From Gerris lacustris (lineage: Eukaryota; Arthropoda; Insecta; Hemiptera; Gerridae), in contig OX578280.1 of assembly GCA_951217055.1 (NCBI GenBank), positions 43,589,882-43,653,881 on the forward strand: a stretch of DNA of 64,000 nucleotides, written 5' to 3'. Positions 47,171 through 57,774 of this stretch are shown one piece after another. Both the position numbers and the translations under genes were made by a program. The stretch's first letter is position 1. The number at the start of each line of letters is the position of its first letter. The notes below the pieces were generated by a model. That model had not been told where the DNA came from, did not search any database, and worked only from the letters and a program-made list of their open reading frames with translations.

Positions 47171-47213
47171 GCATCGTCGGGCCCCTGATGAGTCGGACGC
47201 GACGAAACGATGC
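47171..47213 (+). ncRNA. Hammerhead ribozyme 2
   Basis: Base-for-base the same 43-nt motif as ribozyme 1: GCATCG (47171-47176), UC with cleavage after C47178, GGGCCC (47179-47184), CUGAUGA (47185-47191), GTCG/GACG/CGAC (47192-47203), GAAA (47204-47207), CGATGC (47208-47213). Cleavage at both sites would release a 307-nt RNA (46872-47178) with the 5'-OH and 2',3'-cyclic phosphate ends typical of hammerhead products. Confidence 0.9.
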
Positions 47214-47261
47214 AGTACATGGCGTAATGCCGAGCCAACATCTTTGTGACGTATTGTCTAG

Positions 47262-47335
47262 TGTTGGAACAGCTCCTATGTGTCACGCTTGCGTGGCACA
47301 TCCCTTGGTGTCTCTCACTACACAAATTGTGTACC
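47262..47335 (+). repeat. 74-bp inverted arm of the ribozyme element, right
   Basis: Perfect partner of 46783-46856. In it, 47278-47301 forms an 11-bp hairpin (ATGTGTCACGC, TT, GCGTGGCACAT, one T-G wobble). Confidence 0.95.
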
Positions 47336-47371
47336 TTATATTGCAGTGTGCAAAAACACGGTATTACATTG

Positions 47372-47471
<100 letters not shown>

Positions 47472-47640
47472 GAATAATAAATATTAATCAATTTTACAAA
47501 TATTTCTGTATTATTAAAATAGTTTGTCCAGTGAATAAATGGAAGTTGTATTTTTAATTTAAGTGCAATGTTCAAAGAATATGTAACAAGATGGGTCTGA
47601 TGTGAATCTGGCTGAATCTCAAGTAAATCTTCCTGAGTTA

Positions 47641-47860
47641 ATTTGACTAGAACCCTGGTGTGGGAGAGGGGAGAGCATGGGCTAGCCATTATTAAAGTTA
47701 AGCAGCTGCGAGTGTAGTCACCACTTGGACGGGTGATTTTGGGGGAGATCCTAGGTTCAGTTCCCTGACCGGGCCCCTCGGTTTCATCCTGCATCGCTAT
47801 ATAAATGGTTAGCTGCCTATGTGAAGCGGTGACTAACTGGTTGCACATTTCATATAATAT
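47641..47860 (+). mobile_element. 5S rRNA-headed SINE-like element
   Basis: 47694-47736 resembles the internal control region of 5S rRNA genes: AAAGTTAAGC (A box), then AGTGTAGTCACCACTTGGAC and GGGTGA (box C region). About 15 bp later comes a B-box-like GGTTCAGTTCCC (47754-47765), then a body GGGCCCCTCGG, TTTCATCCTGCATCGCTATA, TAAATGG shared with the reverse-strand SINE at 60475. A 5S head on a retroposed body is the definition of the SINE3 class. Flanks are AT-rich; the tail is not distinct. A plain 5S pseudogene would not share the body. Confidence 0.65.
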
Positions 47861-47984
47861 GATTCTTTAAATAAGTATTTTTAAATTTTAGATCTCTTTT
47901 TTTATCATAGATATTCTATTTTTTTTTTTTGTGCTTTCAATTTAAAAAAATAAAAGTCACTTGTAATTTATACAAGAGTAAGAA

Positions 47985-48239
47985 ATGCGTCAAAGCAATT
48001 TGTTCACTGAAGCAGCTCATAATTTTATTTGGAAAAAGCTCGACGAATTGCTAAATGTTGAAGAAGATTGTTTCTCTATTGTCGAATTTAATGTTAAGAA
48101 AGTTTTTATTAAAACTAACTTTAGAACTCCTTCGAAGGATTTAGTGAAATTTCGTTTTACTAGAGAATTCTTCTCCCAAGTTTCTAAAACCATCAAAGTC
48201 TCCAAACTAGATATAATAATAAATAAATATAATATTTAA
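47985..48239 (+). CDS. Unrecognised 84-residue ORF
   Basis: ATG-to-stop frame with fairly balanced composition for this region: charged, with FIWKKLDELL, FNVKKVFIKT and LVKFRFTREF, suggesting a mixed alpha/beta fold. No motif I know, no signal peptide, no splice evidence. It could be a fragment of a host exon or chance. Confidence 0.2.
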   Translation: MRQSNLFTEAAHNFIWKKLDELLNVEEDCFSIVEFNVKKVFIKTNFRTPSKDLVKFRFTREFFSQVSKTIKVSKLDIIINKYNI

Positions 48240-51200
48240 CTTTTTACCGAAACTTTCTTTTATTTATTTATTATCTCTTCCGTGTAATAATTTTAGGTGT
48301 ATATATAATTATTATTAACGTTTTTAAAACTATGTATGATGAAAGAATTAAAAAATTATCGGCCAATTCGTGTGGTATATTGCTTCCTCGCATTCTATAG
48401 TGTACTTGAATGATGTTATGCTTTTACAAACATTATTATTGGAACGAAGTTCCTTGTGGCAAGTTCTGGAGCCCGGGAGTGAATCCGAAAAAAACGACTG
48501 TCACGAAACCACCGTCACAAGACCAAGCTTCACGAAATCTACCGATGACGATAACTTGAGTAAAAGATGTCTGAGTTAGTTGAAATTTGGTACACATGAC
48601 CATTTTACCAATGCCCAGGCTGAGTAAAATTCCAATAGGCTCCAATAAAATTGGAATTTTAGGACAGAGAAAAATTCTAACTTCATCTATTTAATGACAC
48701 AAACTTTTTAAATCATTTTTTTTTTTTTTAGTAATACGAACACCGACACTGCTAAAGATTGCTAAATTTATTAAAGTGGACCTAAACGTTTAAAATAAAG
48801 AAAACAACGTTTTTACCGATATCTTACGTTCTAACGTAACGATTTTAATTAAAATTCATACACATCGTCTAAAGTACAATTGAAACAGGCATGTAAAATT
48901 TCAACCTATATACAAGACGAAGTTATTACGTATTAAAGTGATATATTTTATAATATTTTAAATGAAGTAATAAATATGCCGGCGGAGTCTGAGGGAACAG
49001 TCGTGTTCCGTCACTACAAGCATCTGTTCTAACTATAAACTCATCATGATTAACTTATTTCAATATACATTACATTATTTATTGCAAGACGCTCGCTTCA
49101 ATGTTAAATAAATGCTTTTCTTTTAATTTGGCCTTAACTCTGCTAGTACATATAGTTAGTTACTTTCAATGTTTTCTCTTTTCTAACTCTGCCATATATA
49201 AGTAGTTAGTGCGGTAAAACTTAGCAGTGTGATTTTATAATTTATATGTAATGAAAAGCGTTCCTACCGGGTGTCCCGCGACACCACGCGTAGTTTACTT
49301 ATTCATTTCTAATTTACTTAATTTTTCCCTTAAGTATGCATACTTAGGTTTTTACAGAATGGGATCCGGCCAGTTTACTGATCTACTTGATTTGATCACC
49401 AGTGTGAAGCATGTGTTCCCTTTCTGGGGTTCCAACTACCAAGAGTTGCGAGTACGCCAACCACTCATTTACCCTTGGTTCTCTTTATTAAAATCTTTAT
49501 TTTTCAGGGTCCTAATTTAACCTCAAGATATATTTTTTTTTTAACAAGTTCTTTATTAGCATAAGTAACAAAAAAATTATTTGTGTTTACTGGAGCCATA
49601 ATGTTATTATGAGAGGGGTTAACCTCAAGATATTAAATTTGTTATACAAATATTATTTTAAAACAATTGTTTAAAATACTAATATATTTCAAAAGACTAT
49701 ATATCGATACCTTCATTCTATCTTACCTAAAGGTATTGTATTTTGACATATATACATTGTAAAAGTATAGTTAACAAAAGAACTTGAACATCGAATTTCA
49801 ACAAAAACAACTGTTTAAACTTCATGCGTCAAAAAGACGGTAGACGGACAGGACTTTTTTTAAGATCATTGTTTTGGCTTCAGGGATTTCTAAAAAACGT
49901 ATAAATTTAACGAAATCTCAATATTGAATTTTCGCATAACACTTTTTGCACATCTTCATATTATGTAGCACGAGAAGGAAAAAATGCGATAGCACAGCCT
50001 CGAAAGATGCTTCTCATTGAAAGAAGAAATACTGAACAATCTGGGCTTAACGCTGCATTTTTTGTTGGTTTAATATCTAAGGTCGTTAGGACAAGAATTT
50101 TAGTACAAGTCAGAGAATAATTAGAAGTTTAGACGACCATTAGAAGTTAAGTTAGAACGCGGAGTTTCCATCATGGCTTCTAATTGTAGTTGTCAAACTT
50201 TTCTAACAACATTAAGTCGGTAGAATGCATCAATCGATACAGTCATTTGTATGTATTGTATTTATATTTAACTTCTCCGTTAGTACAACCCAGATTACTT
50301 TCCAATATAATGGATAGGGACGATTGTTATAACTCACACAGATAAGTAGATAACGTCATCAGTCGGAAAATCAATCCTCTCTTGTAAAATTTAGAACATC
50401 GACATGTGTTTAAAATTTAGTTTATGAAGAAACGCTTTAAGCTTTTTACAAAAGCTTTTCAAAACTTTTTAATCTATATAAGATCCATGAGACGCTTATA
50501 TGCGAATGGATTTGGAATACGTTGGAAAGGGAATTTACTCGATGTAGAATATACTTTCCTTGATATTTCTTAAGCCTTATTGGGTAGATGGTTTTGATAT
50601 GAAAAATAATGTTGGCATCACATTTGACTCTTTTTTTTAGATTGTCTACCTTTACTTTTTTATATTTTAACATTTTTATATTTGATATTTAGTGTTTAAA
50701 TATTGTATTTAGATAAAAAATAATCTTTAGTTGTCATTATTATTATTATAATTTGGATTATTTAATCTTTGTTTAGATTTAATTTCTTTATGTTCGTAAG
50801 TTGGAACTTGGAACACTGGAGTGCGGTAAAGTAAAACGAGTGCGGGAAAGATAGTAAGTGCAGGAATCTGTTGTTTTGCGTACTATTTTGAGTGCGATTA
50901 CTACCACTTTATCGGTCAACTGTAAGTAGGAAAAGTAATAAATGTGAACTATAGGTGTTTCAGCACACACTACTTACGGTGATTTAACAAATAGGACGAA
51001 TTCGATAGCCATCCGTTTCGGTCCAGCTGCATTAAGATAGTGGACATTCAAAATGTTTTAGCTATAACTTTTAAACAATTTATTTTTATGATGTGAAACA
51101 AATGCCTTTATTTGCTTTTTTTAGTCCAATCCGTTCTCAATATAATAATTTTTTAAGATTTTTGTTTCGGGGAAAATTTTTCTCAAAAGATATGCGCCGT

Positions 51201-52086
51201 ATGGAAAATTCCTTCAAACCCGTATTTTTGTTTCTTGACATAAAAAACTATGATGTTTTCCTTTGATTCGTTAAAATAATAGAGAGGTGGATATGAAAAA
51301 CGAAATTTTCGAGGGAACATGACGGTAAGATGAATACAAAAACGAATCCAGGATGTCCTCCTCTTTCATGTAACTTACCACATGACGCATTTTTGTAAGA
51401 ATAATGACCTAATCCTTAATTTTCAATCCTTTGATTTTGAGGGATGTTTTTCGGGGCTTTCCTTTAATTTTCCTGTGTTATTAATAATATACTTACTTAA
51501 CTGCTAAGTTTAAATTGTTAAGTGTAGTTTTGGAGATCAGGGTGCGTTAAAGACAGATAAGAAGGAATGTATAAGTCATCGTTTTTGCCTAAGACCCCTA
51601 AAAATAAATAAAATGTATGTGTTTTCTATTAATACATATTAAAATAATAAATTTATTAATTTTTCACCAAAGGTAAGGTGAATATTGAATCGGTTAAACT
51701 ATTAAAATATTCAAAAGGGGTAAAAATTCAAAAAGTATCATTCACATGAAAATACTAAAGTTTTCGTATAAAAGTGAGTTAAACTTATCATTGTTTTTTT
51801 TTTTTTTTATCGTTTTTTCCAAAATAAATTGAATAAAGCTTTCTTTAATTTTATCTTCCTCTGCATACTTTTCACTTAATTCCATTTTATATTAAACAAA
51901 ATAAACAAGCAGAATCAACAAAAAGACAACATTTAAAATAAATAATTTGTGGAAGTGAAACTTTTTAATTAAGTTATAAATTAAAAATTGAATTTACATC
52001 TAAAATTTAATGAACAAAAAGTATTTTGGTATGGATAATATAAACAAACTAAATTAAAAATTATTACTTTTTTTAAAATTTTATTT
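48240..52086. other. Long non-coding stretch
   Basis: Contents: a dispersed repeat piece at 48370-48440 (TGTGGTATATTGCTTCCTCG, GCTTTTACAAACATTATT) related to 3946-4010; the inverted partner of 44415-44525 at 48800-48905; T runs at about 48718-48729 and 51786-51809. Frames at 48370, 49251 and 50446 have no recognisable domain. I see no gene. Confidence 0.5.
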
Positions 52087-52655
52087 GAATTCTTATTGAA
52101 AGTAGGATCTAAAGGGAAAAATTAAAAGCTCACTTTTGTAATATTTCGACCCCTGTTTGGGTCATCTTCAGGCTGACTAAAATATCACTATTCAATCCTG
52201 CTATTTATTTTTTTATTCTAAAAGATCCTTTTACTGTAAGGTTCTTTTATTCTAATTCTAAGTGGTTATTGTCAATAGTTTGGGATAATTTTTCTATAAT
52301 TCCATATTTATTCTATGACTGTCATTATTGGTTAATGAAGCTTCAAAGTTTTTTTAAAAAATATATACACTATTATCCAGGTAACTTAACCCAATACAAC
52401 TGTCTCAAGGCAAGTCTATCAACAATTTTGAAGCTGTATTAACCAATAGTGACAGTCATAGAATAACTATGGAATTTTAGAAAATAATATCCCAAACCTA
52501 TTGACTATAACCACACATTTTTTAGCAAGAACAGGATGGAATATTAATCATCTAGTCAGCTTGAAGATTACCCAAAGAGGGGTCGAAATATTGCAAAATT
52601 GAGTTTTTAATTTTTTCCTTTAGACCCTACTACCAATAGAATTACATACAATGAA
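52087..52655. mobile_element. Long-inverted-repeat (foldback) element, copy 2
   Basis: The left arm 52087-52350 and right arm 52426-52655 are imperfect reverse complements over about 230-260 bp with only ~75 bp between. The outer ends carry AGTAGGATCTAAAGG and its partner CCTTTAGACCCTACTA. The next block reads AAAAGCTCACTTTTG, ATATTTCGACCCCTGTTTGG, GTCATCTTC. The inner ends are TGACTGTCATTATTGG and CTTCAAA. No coding capacity. Copy 1 is at 8897-10560 and a fragment sits in the minisatellite at 18873-18990. Confidence 0.85.
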
Positions 52656-54037
52656 ACAAAACTTACTACTTACTTTTATTTGAATGTATTTTCATATTAA
52701 TAATGAAATTATAATAATGGAATACTGAATAATAATGAAGCCTACTCCATAATGAAATGCCAATAGTATTTTCATATGAAATTTAAAAATGATTTGCTAA
52801 CAGTCAAATAGAATGAATTGTACGTTCATTACATTACAGGACAATTATGAATATATTGCCGAAGGAAATTATGATATCTTAAGTCCACATTCACACTGGA
52901 GATTCCGGAATCCGATTCGCGAATGAGATTCTAACGAAACCAAGAGTTTATTGGTACCCGTAGACTACGATTCCGGTAGGGGATTTGTATGACATTCTAA
53001 AGTCCTGCCGCCAGGCATCGACGCCCGCCAAAATTCTTTCTTTTAAGAATCAAGCGGCTGATGTTACAGTGTGCCAAAATGAAATGAACAGTGCGCTGCT
53101 ATACGGGCTTATTTAGACAAGGTTCCGAATCGCTTCGCACTATAACCTGCTTGCTATTTATTTACGTTTAATAAAATATTTTAACTATAAATAAGCATAT
53201 AATAATATTAATACAATGAATTATTTGATATAATATTACAAATATTGCTTCTGAGCTTACCGAAGGTAACGGAAGCATTGTGTTCACTTTTGAGAACGAA
53301 AAACTGTATTACACTTATACCTCAAAATTTCAAAAAAAAAAAAAGATGCAAATTATAAACCTTAAAATTGTTTTTTAATCTAAAATATTCTTATTGTAAA
53401 TCTGCAAATATATATTATTAAAATAGAAAAAAGTAGGCCTGATCCACAGCTGGGTAGGGCTGACTTGGGAAAATCTCATATATCTTGTAAGTGGTATTTG
53501 GGTTCCATGTTTTTCTTTGATTAAAATAGGTCGTGATCGCTACCAGTGGTTTTATTTCTGATGTACTCATACTTCTATTCCTCCTTCCTACTCACCCCCC
53601 ACCACCATCATAATGTTACAACTCAAATTTACTAGAGATGTCAGTGGTCGTATGTTCAGGAAATAGGGCAATAAACAAGTAAGGGGCAGAAAAATGACAG
53701 TTTATAAGTATTGACATTTGGATACTGAAAAACCTATATATAAGGCAATAAGGTTGAAGTATCCGTGATCTATAATTAATTAATGAATGTAAATTAATCT
53801 ACTTTATTCTTTGATTATATTTTTCTACTGAAATTAAGAATTTTTTTGAAGATGTTTTTCTAAGATTACTTGTTTAAAGTTTTTATCATATTAAGTAGTT
53901 TCAAAGTTACTAAATTTCAAACTTTGTGTAATATTATGAAAGTTAATGTGAAGTGGCGAGGGAAAGCAAAGAGAGGGGGTTCTCTTATTCTTCTCTATTC
54001 ATACATCTTAAAACTTTATTCCTAATTATTCTTGGTA

Positions 54038-54042
<5 letters not shown>
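52656..54042. other. Non-coding stretch
   Basis: Contains the MITE-A fragment at 53250 and, at 52880-53000, a GC-richer patch (GAGATTCCGGAATCCGATTC, GTAGACTACGATTCCGGTAG) with internal short palindromes that may be another MITE, though no terminal repeat pair could be closed. Confidence 0.45.
53250..53305 (+). mobile_element. MITE-A fragment
   Basis: TTGCTTCTGAGCTTACCGAA, GGTAACGGAAGCATTGTG and GAGAACGAAAA: left end only. Confidence 0.7.

Positions 54043-54126
<84 letters not shown>
54043..54126. repeat. (AT)n microsatellite joined to poly(T)
   Basis: About 57 bp of AT followed by about 27 T residues. Confidence 0.97.
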
Positions 54127-54130
<4 letters not shown>

Positions 54131-54572
54131 AACTAATTATATTTTGTATATTAAATTTCGGTAAAGACCCCTTGAAAAGGTTTCGACGTAAATAATTAAT
54201 AAATAATTATTCGGCTATAAGCTGACAGACTTAATTAAAAGCAACGACGTCTATTTAATCAACCTAATGACCCTATTTCTATTTAAAGGTAAAAAGCTTT
54301 GATGAGTATGCCGTTTCAACAAAGATATTTGAAAATATGTACCTTTACACAAAAAAACTAAAATATATGTATAATTTATTAATATTTATGTGGTTTTTGT
54401 AGAAATATTAAAATATTTTATTATATAATTAAACACTATTAAATAATTTTTAAATGCAAGTGGAAATAAGACAGGGAAATAAAATAATCTCAATAATTAA
54501 TTAATTAAAATTAATTTGCTACTTCTTAGAAACGTTATTTTATAGTTGTATAATTCATGTTAATTTAATTAC

Positions 54573-55302
54573 TAGTTGGATGTCCTTGCTTCGCAACCGA
54601 GTGTCTTACAGGAGAGATTATTTTAATTTTATGTTATAAAAAATAAACACTTAATTATTATACATATTAAATATACTTAACTTCGCTTCTAATACTCCGA
54701 TTCACCTGAAAACTTCACCGATAAAAAAGAATTATTCTTTATGACACATTAATGTGACTTGTGGTGGAGCTAACCAATTAAGGACGAAGGAATACTTTAT
54801 TAGGGACATTTATTATTTTAAATAGAAGGTGTGCAATGCAGTTGTATGCTTGCAATATTGAGCTGAGCGTGCGTTTTAATCTTAAACAATAAACATTTTT
54901 TAATTTTTAATTAAAAAGAATTTTTTCCTGTTTTTCTATTTTACCCCCCTCTTAAATGAAAATATGACAAAAGTGAACATAACAGCAGTAACTCTACTCT
55001 TAAGGAGCTTTTCAACGACATGCATCATGAAGGGCATATTTTAACTTTTATGCCCCGTACCCCTGTTTACCAATTTGGGCCATTTCAGATGTATACCTTC
55101 CAGTGGTTGGTCACTATGACCGTGCCGAAATTTGTGCGGATCGGTTCAGCCGTTTAGGAGGAGTATGTGTCCAACCAAATGCAAAGTGTAGTATAAGACA
55201 AAACATGAATCGTTTCCTAAATATAAAATATAAGCATTATTATTATTTTAAATTTTAGTCCACATCGGGATTATTAGCGGGAGAAAGCTATGTGCCACTT
55301 TA
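54573..55302. mobile_element. Probable non-autonomous mobile element
   Basis: The left edge (ACTAGTTGGATGTCCTTGCT, TCGCAACCG) looks like the reversed end module seen at 7940-7968. The right part has CCGTGCCGAAATTTGTGCGG, ATCGGTTCAGCCGTTTAGGA, a module widespread near the 3' ends of insect elements. The end reads CGGGATTATTAGCGGGAGAA then AGCTATGTGCCAC. No coding capacity. Boundaries are approximate and it may be two adjoining fragments. Confidence 0.4.
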
Positions 55303-55424
55303 ATTGGCAGACTATTTTCCGAAGCGTTGGTAAATCTGCAATTTTAATTTTTTATTTGTCTGATCCTCGCTATAGTCAATTGATAATCTATTCACAGTCG
55401 ACAAACCACATAGTACTTATATTA

Positions 55425-55677
55425 ATGAAAGAGGACAGTAGTTCAATAACCAAACAACGTCTTCACACAACGCCAATTGTTATTGAAATAATTGACCGAT
55501 TTCGGCTGTTCTAAAGCAGGCTTATTCAAATAATCTAGAGGTTACTAGATCGACTTCGAAAGTAAAAGTGAAGAAGGCTGCTTTAAAATAGCCGAAATCG
55601 GTCAATTGTTTCAATTACAATTTTTTGTGTGAAGACGTTGTTCGGTTATTGAACTAACTACACCTCTTTCATGATGA
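55425..55677. mobile_element. Foldback/MITE-like inverted repeat, ~250 bp
   Basis: The left arm (55425-55521: ATGAAAGAGG, AGTTCAATAACCAAACAACG, CAATTGACCGATTTCGGCT in part) pairs with the right arm (55576-55677), leaving a ~55-bp loop. Arms are imperfect (several substitutions and a small indel). The frame 55290-55514 simply crosses the left arm. Confidence 0.75.
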
Positions 55678-57774
55678 GTCGCTATCACAAATTGGAGGAA
55701 AACACAGTCGAGTATTTATTATAAGGTCTTTTTACATGAAAATTCTATTCAAAGTGTTATGGAACTGCACTGGAGAAATTAGAACCGATTTAAGTGAAAT
55801 TGTAAGACAATCATAATAATTTAGGATATATTTTTCTTTTATACCCAAACACATTAATGGTATTAGTTTTTCAAATAAATTATGTAAGTATATCAGTTCG
55901 ATAATCAGACAAACAGACTCTCTCTTAGATTTCTCTTATTATATCTACTTCTTATGCATCGTCGTAGATAATGACGGAAAAAAAGATTCTTCATAAAAAA
56001 GTGAAATAGATTTTATTGGTATTTTAATAGATTGGCATTTTTTGTATTGGACTTACTTATATATTGCGTTAAACAAAAAAAAACTTAGTATCGATTGCGG
56101 ATTGTACACATAATGTAATCCAAAAATAATAGTTTCGAAATCATTTTAACTACTGAAGTCAAAAATATTGATGCTTATGTGTTCTCTAAATATCTGAATG
56201 CCGTAAGAGAGTAATAAACTTCGATATTCGTGGTAAAAGAAACAAGAAACTGGAAACTAGTGAAAGGCCTTTGTTGGTGACTGCGGACTTTTAAAGAAGT
56301 ATATCATTAATTTAAATATAAACTTTTACTAGCACTTTGAGCAAAGTACCGAGAAAAGAGCACTTGGAAAAGATTAGAACAATAATAAAAAATAATTAAA
56401 AGAATGGAAGTAAGTACAAGAATAATGCGGTGTTCAGTAAATTAAAGGAAATTGTAAATAGAGTGAAGAAAATAAAAGTAAGTTAAAATAAATATAAGTA
56501 AGCTGTTTCTAAGGATAAAACTTTTAACTAAATGTAAGAAAAGAGAATATAAATAAGATTAATTCTAGTCCAAGCATCATGAAGGACTTCATTTTATAAC
56601 TTAACGTTTTGTAATAAAAAACAAAAAAACAATAAATGCTAATTTATTCTAAGAGCTGTAAAAACACGATGAATTCACTTCTTTGCTTTCTCTTTCCCAG
56701 TCTTAACAATACCTTTAACAAATTGTAACGAGAAATAAAAAAAAGAACAAATAGGCTTTATTATTTTTGAAAACAAAAGAATGAGAAAATATATTTTAAA
56801 GAAAATGAGTGTTTTATATAAATATACAAATGTATATAAATAAATTATGTTAAAAACAAGTTTTGTTCTGTTTTCCCTATTTTGTGTCGGGAAAATAAAG
56901 AAAAATCAGAGGCAATTTTTATCTTGGTTGAATTGTAATGAAGCCTAAAGGGCTATGTTTAGAAAATTAAAGAAAAGAAATACCTCTTTTACAAGTTGTT
57001 GCCCCTCAGTCAAGATTCGTTTCTTTCTTTTTTTAAACGTTTTTTTTCTGAAATAAAATAACGGAAAGAGACCGAAAAAGACGGAGAACGAATAAGACAC
57101 ATTATTATATTATAATAAAAGAAATAAAAATAAGGTCATAGTGTCTCGTAGAAAAGGTAGGGGGAAGGAAAGTACAATACCCTTTTTTTTCAATTTTCTT
57201 CAATTTAATATTACATGACGATAATATTAATAATATATCCACTTCTATTTATAAATTACAAAAATATTATTCAAATTATTACAATTTCTCATATTTTCTC
57301 AGAGAAAATATAGTTCCTGAGAAAATGATACATAAAGATAACAGAATGGGGAGTGTGTATAGCAAATGGGAAAATATGTGTATAGCAAAGGCAGCTGTGC
57401 AATGGAAATTAAAATAAATTTATGTATGAGAGTTTGTCTATCGTTTTTTTTTAAATGTTTTTATATTAATAAGTTTTCAAACTTATCGGAACCGCTTTTT
57501 GTGTAATATATATTTTGGAGTCATTTTTGACATTAGTCGTGCCTTTTTGCTAGTAGTTTATGTAAAAATGATAGGGATTTTTTGAGATTTTTATAGATAA
57601 ATAAAAATGGGGTTCTTAGATATTTTAGGCATAAAAGGGTAGTTTTAGGTATAACTTGTCCGTTTTTTTTTGTTTTGTTTTTTTGTAAGCATTTTTATAA
57701 CACCATTTGACTAATTGTATAGAAAAATGTAATTTAGATTAAGCGAATTATTACTAATAATATTACAGATTAGT
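55678..57774. other. AT-rich non-coding DNA
   Basis: Purine-rich between about 56340 and 57180. No gene, RNA or named repeat is supported. Confidence 0.55.
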
